Shown here: positions 1 through 8,773 of the stretch, one piece after another | Layout of the letters: the number at the start of each line of letters is the position of its first letter | How positions within the stretch are numbered: the stretch's first letter is position 1 | From: Pedobacter sp. SYP-B3415 | GTDB lineage: Bacteria > Bacteroidota > Bacteroidia > Sphingobacteriales > Sphingobacteriaceae | Assembly (NCBI RefSeq): GCF_004138205.1 | Contig: NZ_RXNQ01000005.1 | Coordinates: 1 to 64,000 of the forward strand | Direction of reading: 5' to 3' | Length of the DNA: 64,000 nucleotides | Translations under genes and position numbers: made by a program | Notes under the pieces: model-generated | Told to the model about the DNA's origin: nothing | Seen by the model: the letters and a program-made list of their open reading frames with translations, nothing else | Databases searched by the model: none

Positions 1-233
1 AGGCCCTTTTAGGTTATAATGAGGGCATACCAGACTACCAACAAACGCTATTTGCAACTTGACAGGGGGGCTTACTTATTGAAATAGAACAAAAAACTCT
101 GTTCAAACGCCAGGTATGCCGTTAAAACACAAACGTTAATTTTTACCGGACAACACTGAACCATGAATCATGAGTCAGGACCTGGGTGCCTAACCCCTCG
201 ATAGCCCTAACTGGCCGAGGGGTTAGGCGCCAC

Positions 234-675
234 GTCTAAATACGAACTACGAATATCTGTATACTATTCCAGGACTCATATCTCACATCTATGCAATGCA
301 CCCTGTCTAAATACGAACTACGAATATCTATATACTATTTCCCACGGGTCATTCAGAGCGAAAGCGAAGAATCTAACTTGTGATCCCGAGTCAGATCCTT
401 CCGCCGCTACGCTCTGTCTGGATGACTTAAAGCGAGCCACGAGCCATGAATCATGAGTCAGGACCTGGGCGCAGAACCCCTCAATGAGACCAAAGAAAAA
501 AGAACCCATTGAGTTGAAAGTAAAAAGTTGAAAGTCCAAAGTCCTGGGCGCCTAACCCATCAATGAGACTAAAGAAAAAGGAAAAAAGAGGAAAGATCGC
601 GGCGCTGAACGGGTTATGCGCTATGCAGGGCATGCGCCACCTCTAAACACGAACTACGAATACCTATATACTATT
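234..675 (+). repeat. Three copies of a 35-base dispersed repeat
   Basis: Copies at 234-268, 305-339 and 642-675 share TCTAAAyACGAACTACGAAT and end in TATACTATT, with a few substitutions. The first and third are followed by a CAGGACTCAyATCTCA tail. The same unit plus tail appears on the minus strand at 45101-45185. The copies are non-coding and irregularly spaced, so this is a dispersed repeat rather than a tandem array or CRISPR. Confidence 0.8.
341..426 (+). repeat. 86-base perfect direct repeat, copy 1
   Basis: This copy is identical over 86 bases to 753-838. It begins CCCACGGGTCATTCAGAGCG and ends CGCTCTGTCTGGATGAC, so its two ends form an imperfect inverted repeat, as in REP-like or MITE-like elements. 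The core GTCATTCAGAGCGAAAGCGA resembles a palindromic intergenic repeat that I recall from many bacterial genomes; that recollection is unverified. Confidence 0.8.
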
Positions 676-752
676 GCAGCCCTGTCTCAGGACTCACATC
701 TCATATCTAAAATCTCACCAAAATCCCTCGGCTTCATCCCAGACCACGATCC

Positions 753-838
753 CCCACGGGTCATTCAGAGCGAAAGCGAAGAATCTAACTTGTGATCCCG
801 AGTCAGATCCTTCCGCCGCTACGCTCTGTCTGGATGAC
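753..838 (+). repeat. 86-base perfect direct repeat, copy 2
   Basis: Second identical copy of the element at 341-426. It lies just before the bipA terminator. Complete identity over 86 bases implies recent duplication or gene conversion. Confidence 0.8.
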
Positions 839-864
839 CCGTGAGGGGGCTGTCAAAGCAGGCA

Positions 865-892
865 CAAAAAAAACCCGCGACAAACGCGGGTT
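865..892 (-). terminator. Rho-independent terminator of bipA
   Basis: On the minus strand an AACCCGCG / CGCGGGTT stem with a five-base loop is followed by a run of eight U. It lies 23 bases past the bipA stop codon. Confidence 0.85.
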
Positions 893-914
893 CCGTATCT
901 GTTAAAAACCAGTT

Positions 915-2720
915 TTACTGGAATTTCTTCGCATTGATCTTTCTTTCGTTTTCAGTCAGATAAATCTTTCTTAAACGCATGCTGACCGGCGTTACTTCAA
1001 TATATTCATCAGCCTGGATGTATTCCATAGCTTCTTCAAGCGAAAACTTGATAGCCGGAGCGATCCTGGTGTTGTCATCACTTCCTGAAGCCCGCATGTT
1101 AGTTAACTGTTTTCCTTTAACAACGTTAACAACCAGGTCATTGTCGCGGATATGCTCACCCATGATCTGTCCTTCGTAAACATCTACACCCGGATCAACA
1201 AAGAAACGGCCGCGGTCCTGAAGTTTATCAATCGAATAAGCAGTAGTCTGACCTTTTTCCATCGATACCAGAACGCCGTTCAGACGACCGGGAATCGTAC
1301 CTTTCCAGGGTTCGTAAGACTTGAAGCGGTGCGCCATAATGGCTTCTCCTGCGGTAGCAGTAAGTACGTTGTTCCGGAGACCGATGATCCCTCTTGACGG
1401 AATCTCGAACTCAAGGTGCTGCAAATCGCCTTTTGGCTCCATAACAAGCAGGTCGCCTTTGCGTTGCGTAACCAGTTCGATAACCTTACCAGAAACCTCT
1501 GCAGGCACATCGACAATGAGGGTCTCAACCGGTTCGCATTTAACACCGTCGATTTCCTTGATGATAACCTGCGGCTGTCCGACCTGGATTTCATAGCCTT
1601 CGCGACGCATGGTTTCGATCAGCACCGACAAGTGAAGAATACCACGGCCATAAACCAGGAATGAATCAGGCGAATCAGTTTCAACAACTTTCAGCGCCAG
1701 GTTTTTCTCCATCTCCTTGTACAGACGTTCTTTGATACGCTGTGAGGTAACGAATTTACCTTCTTTACCAAAGAACGGTGAGTTATTGATCGTGAACAGC
1801 ATGTTCATGGTCGGCTCATCGATCTTGATAACCGGCAGTTGTTCCGGCTGGTCAAAATCAGCAATTGTATCGCCGATCTCAAAGCCTTCAATGCCGACTA
1901 CAGCGCAGATATCTCCGGATTTAACTTCCTGAACCTTGATTTTGCCAAGGCCGTCAAATGTATAGAGTTCTTTTACGCGCGACTTAACCACTTTACCATC
2001 ACGTTTGATCAGGCTAACAGGCTGATTCTCTTTGATCGCGCCACGGTGAACTCGACCAATCGCGATCCGGCCCACAAATGAAGAGTAATCCAGTGAAGTG
2101 ATCTGCATCTGCAGCGTACCCTCATTGGTTGGTGCTGCCGGAATGTGTTCCAGGATGGCATCAAGCAACGGGAAAATATTGTCAGTTGGTTTTGTGTAGT
2201 CGGTGCTCATCCAACCCTGTTTTGACGAGCCGTAAATAACCGGGAAATCCAGCTGTTCTTCGGTAGCCTCCAGGTTGAAGAAAAGTTCAAAAATCTGCTC
2301 ATGAACCTCTTCCGGGCGACAGTTTTCCTTATCGACTTTGTTAACAACAACGATCGGTTTCAGGCCCAGAGAAAGAGCTTTCTGGGTAACAAACCGGGTT
2401 TGGGGCATAGCACCCTCAAATGCATCGCAAAGCAGCAATACACCATCGGCCATTTTAAGTACGCGTTCAACTTCACCACCAAAGTCGGCGTGACCAGGGG
2501 TGTCAATGATGTTGATCTTCACGTCTTTGTAACGAACCGATACGTTCTTCGAAACAATGGTAATCCCGCGCTCGCGCTCCAGGTCATTGTTGTCGAGGAT
2601 AAGGTCGCCGGTTTGTTCGTTGTCCCTGAAGATGGAACAGGTGTGTAAAATCTTGTCAACCAGTGTGGTTTTGCCATGGTCAACGTGTGCGATAATGGCG
2701 ATATTCCGGATATTCTGCAT
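915..2720 (-). CDS. typA: Ribosome-associated GTPase TypA/BipA
   Basis: Translational GTPase of the EF-G/LepA superfamily that binds the 70S ribosome and assists 50S assembly and stress adaptation. The 601 residues are the usual family length. The G domain shows the P-loop [10 protein letters not shown] (residues 11-20), DTPGH (73-77) and NKVD (127-130). These are followed by the beta-barrel, EF-G-like and TypA-specific C-terminal parts, including SRGIIGLR. The ATG at 2720 gives the conserved start [17 protein letters not shown]. The gene appears monocistronic, with a -7 box at 2742-2749 and a strong terminator at 865-892. Confidence 0.97.
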   Translation of the reverse strand: MQNIRNIAIIAHVDHGKTTLVDKILHTCSIFRDNEQTGDLILDNNDLERERGITIVSKNVSVRYKDVKINIIDTPGHADFGGEVERVLKMADGVLLLCDAFEGAMPQTRFVTQKALSLGLKPIVVVNKVDKENCRPEEVHEQIFELFFNLEATEEQLDFPVIYGSSKQGWMSTDYTKPTDNIFPLLDAILEHIPAAPTNEGTLQMQITSLDYSSFVGRIAIGRVHRGAIKENQPVSLIKRDGKVVKSRVKELYTFDGLGKIKVQEVKSGDICAVVGIEGFEIGDTIADFDQPEQLPVIKIDEPTMNMLFTINNSPFFGKEGKFVTSQRIKERLYKEMEKNLALKVVETDSPDSFLVYGRGILHLSVLIETMRREGYEIQVGQPQVIIKEIDGVKCEPVETLIVDVPAEVSGKVIELVTQRKGDLLVMEPKGDLQHLEFEIPSRGIIGLRNNVLTATAGEAIMAHRFKSYEPWKGTIPGRLNGVLVSMEKGQTTAYSIDKLQDRGRFFVDPGVDVYEGQIMGEHIRDNDLVVNVVKGKQLTNMRASGSDDNTRIAPAIKFSLEEAMEYIQADEYIEVTPVSMRLRKIYLTENERKINAKKFQ

Positions 2721-2741
2721 AACTGCGCTTCAAATAAGGCG

Positions 2742-2749
2742 CAAAGGTA
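2742..2749 (-). promoter_or_regulatory. Predicted -7 promoter box of bipA
   Basis: The minus strand reads TACCTTTG, matching the Bacteroidota -7 consensus TAnnTTTG, 22 bases before the bipA ATG. No clear -33 TTG is visible. Confidence 0.5.
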
Positions 2750-2782
2750 CAGCTTTTTATTTGCATTTCGATGAAACTCAGG

Positions 2783-3613
2783 CTAAAGAATAGCGCCGGG
2801 TTCGCAGCCAAAGGCATGGCAAAGAAAGGCGGGCATGACCTTCGCCCAGGTTTCCGGCTCGTGTTTTCCGCCTACGAATTCGTAATAGGTAATATCCTGC
2901 GGCCGGCGATAGCCCTTTGTTTCAAGTTCACGGATCAGATCTATCGTATCATCAATGGCATCAATAATAAAATTGCGGTTGCGGTCTGCTGTTTCGTCCT
3001 CGGTTCCGGTCATCAGCCAGAATTCGAGGTCCGGCGCTGAGGCGGTTTCCCTGATAACCCGGTGCATAATGCGGTCCTGCTCGGTATACCCGTCATTCAG
3101 GTCTTTACTGCGCCACCAGAATGCGCCTGAAAAAACACCGGCTATATCAAATAAGCCTTCGTGTTTCCAGGCAATATCAAAGGCTGAAAGACCGCCCAGG
3201 GAGAACCCCGCGAAAGCCCGCTTACCACGAACCTGAATGCCGCTCCATTCTTCAACAACAGGCAGCAGCTCAGTGGTGATAAAATTGCTGTAAAGATCTG
3301 CTTTACTGCCACGGCCCTGAAAATCGGGACATCCGGCAACGCCGTACTCATTCAGGCGATCCGGTCCGGCATGTACCGCAGCCACCATTACCGGTCCTGT
3401 CTTGCCGCTTGTACCTAATTGCTGCAGCATGGCCGGAAGATCCATTTTTAATACATCCTGGCCGTCGTTTAAAACAAGCAAATTCACTTTTTCGGCACCT
3501 GTAAGTCCGTCAGGCGTATACAAAGATACCGTAACCCTGCGCTTCAGGAATTTTGATGACAGGGTATAATCTGTTTTAATAATGGGTAAGGCTGGAATAA
3601 CTGGATATATCAT
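2783..3613 (-). CDS. Esterase-D-type alpha/beta hydrolase
   Basis: Serine hydrolase of the enterochelin-esterase/esterase D type (PF00756-like), 276 residues, with no signal peptide, so probably cytoplasmic. The nucleophile elbow is GFSLGG (Ser138), a candidate acid lies near Asp206 and the likely catalytic His is His251 in GGKHEPETW. It is transcribed away from the ligase cluster and shares a 147-base intergenic region with it. A second hydrolase of similar type opens that cluster, so the two may act on the same product. This is inference from position; the substrate is unknown. Confidence 0.8.
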   Translation of the reverse strand: MIYPVIPALPIIKTDYTLSSKFLKRRVTVSLYTPDGLTGAEKVNLLVLNDGQDVLKMDLPAMLQQLGTSGKTGPVMVAAVHAGPDRLNEYGVAGCPDFQGRGSKADLYSNFITTELLPVVEEWSGIQVRGKRAFAGFSLGGLSAFDIAWKHEGLFDIAGVFSGAFWWRSKDLNDGYTEQDRIMHRVIRETASAPDLEFWLMTGTEDETADRNRNFIIDAIDDTIDLIRELETKGYRRPQDITYYEFVGGKHEPETWAKVMPAFLCHAFGCEPGAIL

Positions 3614-3642
3614 AACACAAATCGCTCTCGACTAATCTGCTG

Positions 3643-3650
3643 CAAAAGTA
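3643..3650 (-). promoter_or_regulatory. Predicted -7 promoter box, divergent hydrolase
   Basis: The minus strand reads TACTTTTG, a full TAnnTTTG match, about 30 bases before the ATG at 3613. The divergent plus-strand side has only a weak candidate, TATCTTAA at 3738-3745. Confidence 0.45.
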
Positions 3651-3760
3651 GACATCAATTGTGAGAATTAAAAGCGTTTCGATGTCTTGGAGGCGAACAA
3701 AATATGGGCACATCTTGTTGTTTAACATGTAATTAACTATCTTAAAACAAATTCTGACAG

Positions 3761-4465
3761 GTGAACGAGCAGCACAGAAAATGGTACAGCCCAAACCTGG
3801 GTGCTGAGATCGATCTCCTGATCTTCGGGCATGCGGGTATCCCGGTAGTGCTTTTTCCGACCAGTATGGGCCGGTATTACGAAAGCAAGGACTTTGGCCT
3901 GACAGCCGCCGCAAGTTGGCTGATCAATGAAGGTAAGGTGCGGATCTATTGTCCGGACAGCGTTGATGCGAACAGTTTTTATAACCATAGTTTGCCCCCT
4001 GAACAGCGCATCATTCACCACATCAGTTATGACAGATTTGTTTTAAATGAGCTGGTTCCCTTGGTGCAGCATGAAACGGGCTTTACAAAAATCGTCATGG
4101 CGGGCTGCAGTTTCGGCGGCTATCACGCTGCAAACTTTACGTTCAGGCACCCCTGGCTTGCTAGTCACCTGTTCAGCATGAGCGGCGTCTTTGATATCAG
4201 GGACCAGCTGGATGGTTTTTATAACGACAACGTATATTTTAATAATCCGATGGATTTTGTGCCGAACGACCAGAATCCGGAACTATGGAATCTGCGCGTG
4301 GTTCTGGGCACATCAGACCGCGATATCTGCCGGTGGCAAAACGAGAACTTTTCGAAGATTCTGTCGGCCAAAGGTATTGGGCACTGGCTGGACGTACGGC
4401 CTGATGCAGACCACGACTGGCCGCTGTGGCGCGCCATGTTTCCTGATTACCTGTCGCAATTGTAG
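3761..4465 (+). CDS. Alpha/beta hydrolase opening the ligase cluster
   Basis: Small serine hydrolase of 234 residues with the esterase-D fold pattern. The elbow is GCSFGG (Ser117), a candidate acid is Asp186 or Asp188 and the probable catalytic His is His218 (DADHDWPLW). No signal peptide is seen. The start is a GTG; no in-frame ATG precedes the conserved YSPNLG region, and an upstream GACAG may act as a weak ribosome site. It lies 89 bases before the ATP-grasp gene on the same strand and is probably part of the same pathway. It could hydrolyse an ester, thioester or amide of the cluster product; the substrate is unknown. Confidence 0.8.
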   Translation: MNEQHRKWYSPNLGAEIDLLIFGHAGIPVVLFPTSMGRYYESKDFGLTAAASWLINEGKVRIYCPDSVDANSFYNHSLPPEQRIIHHISYDRFVLNELVPLVQHETGFTKIVMAGCSFGGYHAANFTFRHPWLASHLFSMSGVFDIRDQLDGFYNDNVYFNNPMDFVPNDQNPELWNLRVVLGTSDRDICRWQNENFSKILSAKGIGHWLDVRPDADHDWPLWRAMFPDYLSQL

Positions 4466-4554
4466 CGGCAGCAATGCAATAGAAATGAAAGCAGCATGTA
4501 CATGTCCTGTATAACTGCATAGGGATAACCGGTTCATCCGGAAAAAGCATACTT

Positions 4555-5589
4555 ATGAAAAAGATCGGCATTTTATTTGGCCAGGAACGCTCGTTTCCTG
4601 AAGCGCTCATTGAGCGGGTTAATCAGTTAGCGGTAAAAGATATCAGTGCAGAAGCTGTACGTATTGACCAGATTATCCAGGGCCAGCCGCTTGATTATGC
4701 GGTAATCATTGACCGGATTTCCCAGGACGTGCCTTTTTATCGCGCAAGCATGAAAAATGCAGCGATCTGCGGCACCGCGGTAATCAACAACCCGTTCTGG
4801 TGGAGTGCCGATGAAAAATTTTTTAATAACGCACTCGCGGTTAAGCTCGGCATTCCGGTGCCAAAAACCGCATTGATTCCATCGCGCGAGCACCCGGACA
4901 GTACAACAGAACAGTCTTTCAGCAACCTGGCCTACCCGTTCAACTGGGATGAGGTGTTTGCCTATACAGGGTTTCCGGCCTACATGAAACCTTTCGACGG
5001 CGGCGGCTGGCGCGATGTTTATAAACTGCATGACCGGGAAGATTTCTTTGATAAACATGCACAAACGGGACAGCACGTTATGCTGCTGCAGGAAGAAATT
5101 GTATTCGAATCTTATTTTCGCTGTTACTGCATTGGCGGCAAACAGGTGCGTATTATGCCGTACGAACCGAGAAACCCATTTCACCTGCGGTATACGGAAC
5201 AGACAAACACATCAAAAAAGCTGCTAAAAACGATGGAAAGTTATGTTCTGAAGCTGAACGCATGGCTTGGCTATGATTTTAACACGGTCGAGTTCGCTGT
5301 TCGCGATAGCATTCCATACGCTATAGATTTTTGCAACCCGGCACCCGATGCCGACCGGAATAGTGTCGGAGAAGAAAACTTTGAATGGGTGGTTGCTACA
5401 ACTGCTGCCTATGCCATTGACCGTGCGAAAAGACAGAAACCCGGCCAGGACAATCTGACCTGGGGCGAATATCTGCGCAGGTCGTCTGCAAAACTGCCGC
5501 TAAGCGAGCTGCCGGCAAACGAAACCAAACCGAAGCTGGCCCTGCCTGCCGGACCAAAAAGAAGGGCGAAAGGAGGCAAAGATGAATGA
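4555..5589 (+). CDS. ATP-grasp carboxylate-amine ligase
   Basis: ATP-grasp protein of 344 residues, expected to activate a carboxylate as acyl-phosphate and join it to an amine. The nucleotide-binding lysine lies in YMKPFDGGGW (Lys145), a QEE segment lies near 179-181 and the metal-binding tail is DFCNP (258-262). The N-terminal 100 residues form an ordinary pre-ATP-grasp domain. The last 20 residues are rich in Lys/Arg/Gly and look disordered. Its TGA overlaps the next gene's ATG (8-base overlap), indicating translational coupling. It resembles RimK-like or glutathione-synthetase-like ligases, but the substrates cannot be read from sequence. Confidence 0.85.
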   Translation: MKKIGILFGQERSFPEALIERVNQLAVKDISAEAVRIDQIIQGQPLDYAVIIDRISQDVPFYRASMKNAAICGTAVINNPFWWSADEKFFNNALAVKLGIPVPKTALIPSREHPDSTTEQSFSNLAYPFNWDEVFAYTGFPAYMKPFDGGGWRDVYKLHDREDFFDKHAQTGQHVMLLQEEIVFESYFRCYCIGGKQVRIMPYEPRNPFHLRYTEQTNTSKKLLKTMESYVLKLNAWLGYDFNTVEFAVRDSIPYAIDFCNPAPDADRNSVGEENFEWVVATTAAYAIDRAKRQKPGQDNLTWGEYLRRSSAKLPLSELPANETKPKLALPAGPKRRAKGGKDE

Positions 5590-6682
5590 TTTTACCCTGG
5601 GTATAGAAGAAGAGTATATGGTGATTGACCCGGTGACCCGGGAACTGACCTCGCACGACCAGAAGATAGTTGAGGCTGCTCAACGCATACATAAAGACCA
5701 GGTGAAGGCAGAAATGCACCAGGCCGTGGTGGAGGTTGGCACCGGCATTTGCCGCAATACGACTGAAGCAAGAAAGGAAATATCGCAACTGCGGCGCACG
5801 GTTGCCGGGCTGGCCGGTGAGTTGGGGCTGCGCATTGGCGCGTCCGGAACGCATCCCTTTTCGCACTGGGAGAAACAATTAATTACAGAACATCCCCGGT
5901 ATAGTGAGATCGTAAATGAGCTGCAGGAGGCTGCGCGGTCAAACCTTATTTTTGGTCTGCATGTGCATGTCGGCTTTCAATCGCGCGAGCTGGCCATTCA
6001 CATTGCCAACCAGGTCAGGTATTTTTTACCGCACGTTTTTGCCCTGTCGACCAATTCCCCGTTTTGGGAAGGGAGAAATACCGGCTATAAGTCGTTCAGG
6101 ACAAAAGTTTTTGACAAATTTCCACGAACCGGTATTCCCGACATTTTTAACAGCATAGAAGATTACGATAACTACGTCAAACTGCTTATCAAGACGAACA
6201 GCATTGACAATGCTAAAAAGATCTGGTGGGATATCCGCGTACACCCGTTTTTTGAAACCATCGAATTCAGGATATGCGATTGTCCTTTACTTGTAGACGA
6301 GACAATGGCCTTTGTAGCACTGTTTCAAGCCCTCTGTGCCAAGCTTTATAAACTGCGGCTTCAGAACATGAAATTTATCAGCTACTCGCGGGCTTTGATC
6401 AATGAAAACAAGTGGCGGGCCGCCAGGTACGGTATTGACGGCAATCTGATCGACTTTGGAAAAGAGATTGAGGTGAACTGCCGGAATCTGGTACTCGAAC
6501 TACTGGACTTTGTAGATGATGTTGTCGATGAACTGGGCTGCCGCGACGACATCAATTATGTACACAAGATACTCGAGCACGGTACGGGGGCAGACCGGCA
6601 ATTGGCTATTTACCAGCAAACCGGTAACTTTGCTACCGTTGTTGATTACATTACCGCACAGACACTGGCGGGAACGAAATAG
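5582..6682 (+). CDS. YbdK-type carboxylate-amine ligase (GCS2 family)
   Basis: Member of the glutamate-cysteine ligase 2 family, 366 residues. Family signatures are GIEEEY (7-12), a SGTHP segment, HVHVG, NSPFWEGRNTGYKS and IRVHPFFETIEFRICD. These enzymes share the glutamine-synthetase fold and form gamma-glutamyl or similar amide bonds with ATP. E. coli YbdK has weak glutamate-cysteine ligase activity, but most homologues have unknown substrates. The gene overlaps the ATP-grasp gene by 8 bases and is 2 bases from the amidotransferase gene, so the three are co-translated. It may make a gamma-glutamyl intermediate for the neighbouring ligases (inference). Confidence 0.9.
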   Translation: MNDFTLGIEEEYMVIDPVTRELTSHDQKIVEAAQRIHKDQVKAEMHQAVVEVGTGICRNTTEARKEISQLRRTVAGLAGELGLRIGASGTHPFSHWEKQLITEHPRYSEIVNELQEAARSNLIFGLHVHVGFQSRELAIHIANQVRYFLPHVFALSTNSPFWEGRNTGYKSFRTKVFDKFPRTGIPDIFNSIEDYDNYVKLLIKTNSIDNAKKIWWDIRVHPFFETIEFRICDCPLLVDETMAFVALFQALCAKLYKLRLQNMKFISYSRALINENKWRAARYGIDGNLIDFGKEIEVNCRNLVLELLDFVDDVVDELGCRDDINYVHKILEHGTGADRQLAIYQQTGNFATVVDYITAQTLAGTK

Positions 6683-6684
6683 AG

Positions 6685-7524
6685 ATGAGTGAAAGACAAG
6701 AAACAGCGATCAGGCTGGCCGTTATTGATCTGAACAATGGCGCTCCGAACCAGGGATTGCGTGGCATACAGGATATTGTGCGAACTTATCGCGATGCGCA
6801 GCGCCTTGATCTTCAATACCGGGTGTTTGATCTTCGGCAGAAAAACGAAGTGCCCGATCTCAGTTACGATATTTATATAGCAAGCGGCGGCCCGGGATCA
6901 CCTTTTGACGGTGTAGGTACGCAATGGGAAGAGAAGCTTTTTAACCTGATTGATGAGGTGGTTCTTTTCAACCTGCGGCATGAACAAAAGAAAAGTATGT
7001 TCTTTATCTGCCATTCCTTCCAGCTGGCCTGCCGGAAGTTTGGCGCGGGCGAGGTGACCAGGCGAAGATCAAATGCCTTCGGGATTTTCCCTGTCAATAT
7101 GACGGCCGAAGGAGCCACAGAATCTTGCTTTGACGGACTTGATGAGCCCTTTTTCGTAGCCGACAGCCGCGATTGGCAGGTACTGGGCAGCGCAGGCCAC
7201 ATGGCCGGCAGAAACATGAGCATCCTGGCACTTGAAAAAGAGCGGCCGCATATCAATCTTGAGCGGTGTATCATGGCCATGCGCTTCAGTCCTGAAATAA
7301 TGGGCACACAGTTTCATCCGGAGGCCGATCCGGCTGGCATGAAAATGTATCTGCTGCAGGACGAAAAACGCTCTTCGGTGATAGCGGGCCACGGTCCGGA
7401 GAAATATGAAGACATGTTAAGCAGTCTCGATGATCCGGCTAAATTACTACGCACCCGGCAAACCATTCTGCCGCGCTTTCTTGATCGCGCGGTAGCGGCA
7501 CTCCGGCAGACTCAACTTGTATGA
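6685..7524 (+). CDS. Class I glutamine amidotransferase-like protein
   Basis: Protein of 279 residues with a class I glutamine amidotransferase fold. It has SGGPGSP (about 67-73), a nucleophile segment FFICHSFQ (Cys109) and the His-Glu pair GTQFHPEAD (His211, Glu213). The usual C-x-G-x-Q elbow has Ser in place of Gly. It may release ammonia from glutamine, or act as a gamma-glutamyl hydrolase like the PuuD-type branch of the fold. It overlaps the next gene by ATGA, so its activity is probably tied to the ligases. Substrate unknown. Confidence 0.85.
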   Translation: MSERQETAIRLAVIDLNNGAPNQGLRGIQDIVRTYRDAQRLDLQYRVFDLRQKNEVPDLSYDIYIASGGPGSPFDGVGTQWEEKLFNLIDEVVLFNLRHEQKKSMFFICHSFQLACRKFGAGEVTRRRSNAFGIFPVNMTAEGATESCFDGLDEPFFVADSRDWQVLGSAGHMAGRNMSILALEKERPHINLERCIMAMRFSPEIMGTQFHPEADPAGMKMYLLQDEKRSSVIAGHGPEKYEDMLSSLDDPAKLLRTRQTILPRFLDRAVAALRQTQLV

Positions 7525-8705
7525 TTCCCGAACAGCGTATCAGATTCAATGCCGGCTTCAGCCAGGAGAACTACAACACTTTTCTGAAGAATGTGGCAAA
7601 GGATACGTGTTCCATCCCCTTCCGGCTGGCAGAAACGCCGGTTTTTATTCCCCGGCAGCTGCGGCTCAAACTTGAGGCGGCCGGACAGGAACTTCTCAGT
7701 TTGATTCGCCGGCCGGATTTCAAAGCATTGACAGAAAGGGCTATTCCTGAGCAATGGCGTGTCCCGGATGAGAATGAACATCCGCATTTTCTGGCATTTG
7801 ATTTTGCCGTTTGCGAAGATGAGCATGGCGAATTGATCCCCCAACTTATCGAGATGCAGGGTTTCCCTTCGTTATATGGTTTCCAGCAGCACCTGGCAGA
7901 CGACTACCGGCAGGTTTATGGAATTGAAGACGGGCTTACACATCTTTTTGGCGGCCTGGACCGCGACCGTTATGTAGCGCTCTTGCGTAAGGTGGTGGTG
8001 GGCGACCATCTGCCGGAGGAGGTTGTGCTCATGGATACAAAGGCGCAGGAACAAAAAACACTGGTTGATTTTCTTGTGACGCAACAGCTGCTGGGTATCG
8101 GCATTGTTGCCCTGGAAGAGATTATTAAAGAGGGAAAAAAGCTGTTCTATGTACGCGGAGGCCGGAAAATTCCCATCAGGCGCATTTACAACAGGCTCAT
8201 CTTTGATGAAATTGCAGCTAACCCCCATGCCTTCGATGCTGGTTTTGATCCCCGTTTGGAAACAGATGTTGAGTGGATTACACACCCCAACTGGTTCTAC
8301 CGGATCAGCAAGTTTACGATGCCCTTTTTGAAAAGCAGTTATGTACCGGAAACGCGCTTTTTGCACGAAATAAGCTTTTTGCCGCCTGATCTGGAGAATT
8401 ACGTTCTTAAACCGTTGTTTTCTTTTGCAGGAATGGGCGTACAAATCGATGTGAAGGCGGAAGACATACAGGCAATCGACGACCCCCAAAACTGGATTCT
8501 GCAACGAAAGGTCTTTTATGCGCCTGCAGTAAAATCGCCCGCGGGTGATGTTAAGGTCGAGATCCGTCTGCTTTATCTCTGGCCGGATGGCGGCGAGCCG
8601 CAGTTATGCATTAACCTGGCGCGTCTGAGCCGGGGAAAAATGATCGGCGTGCGTTACAACCAGAATTTTGACTGGGTAGGCGGCACCGTAGCGTTTATGG
8701 AATAA
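7521..8705 (+). CDS. ATP-grasp-like protein, last gene of ligase cluster
   Basis: Protein of 394 residues with no family name I can assign with certainty. The C-terminal third reads like an ATP-grasp fold: VLKPLFSFAGMGV (Lys297-Pro298 as nucleotide-binding lysine), WILQRK (325-330) and a closing strand VKVEIRLLYLWPDGG. The middle part has IRRIYNRLIFDE, reminiscent of glutathionylspermidine-synthase-type ligases, and residues 108-118 read QLIEMQGFPSL. It overlaps the amidotransferase gene by 4 bases (ATGA) and ends the cluster 68 bases before ada. The likely role is a second amide-bond step on the same metabolite (inference). Confidence 0.6.
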   Translation: MIPEQRIRFNAGFSQENYNTFLKNVAKDTCSIPFRLAETPVFIPRQLRLKLEAAGQELLSLIRRPDFKALTERAIPEQWRVPDENEHPHFLAFDFAVCEDEHGELIPQLIEMQGFPSLYGFQQHLADDYRQVYGIEDGLTHLFGGLDRDRYVALLRKVVVGDHLPEEVVLMDTKAQEQKTLVDFLVTQQLLGIGIVALEEIIKEGKKLFYVRGGRKIPIRRIYNRLIFDEIAANPHAFDAGFDPRLETDVEWITHPNWFYRISKFTMPFLKSSYVPETRFLHEISFLPPDLENYVLKPLFSFAGMGVQIDVKAEDIQAIDDPQNWILQRKVFYAPAVKSPAGDVKVEIRLLYLWPDGGEPQLCINLARLSRGKMIGVRYNQNFDWVGGTVAFME

Positions 8706-8726
8706 AGAGCGCAAGAAACGGGTAGC

Positions 8727-8753
8727 TTGTGCGGTCCGTCGTCGGTACCTTTG
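8727..8753 (+). promoter_or_regulatory. Predicted promoter of the alkylation-repair operon
   Basis: TTG at 8727-8729 and a perfect -7 box TACCTTTG at 8746-8753 are separated by 16 bases, followed by AAAGGAA just before the ATG at 8774. This separates ada from the ligase cluster and rules out the longer open frame that begins at 8729. Confidence 0.55.
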
Positions 8754-8773
8754 ATAAAAAAGAAAGGAATACC

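Larger units (their letters stand above)
1..864. repeat. Gene-free island of dispersed repeats
   Basis: No convincing gene lies here. The stretch is a mosaic of repeated units: a unit containing ACGAACTACGAATA (234-268, 305-339, 642-675), a perfect 86-base direct repeat (341-426 and 753-838), a unit containing ATGAATCATGAGTCAGGACC (161-186 and 444-469), and purine-rich units containing CAATGAGAC and AAAGAAAAA (about 463-593). Related units recur in inverted orientation at 45101-46122. The short open frames across it follow the repeats and match no protein I recognise. The first 120 bases hold nothing I can identify. Confidence 0.8.

Noticed and set aside
130..139. CAAACGTTAA, close to the LacI-type operator
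   Set aside because: Two mismatches break the palindrome and no gene start is near.
318..539. 73-residue open frame on the minus strand in the first repeat island
   Set aside because: It runs through the 86-base repeat and the purine-rich units and has no recognisable protein features.
234..675. Possible CRISPR array
   Set aside because: The copies are irregularly spaced, diverged and accompanied by other repeats; no cas gene is present.
4627..5184. 185-residue minus-strand frame
   Set aside because: It is a shadow of the ATP-grasp gene, whose plus-strand frame has full ligase motifs.
8729..8773. Longer N terminus for ada
   Set aside because: It would run across the -7 promoter box, and the added residues are not Ada-like.
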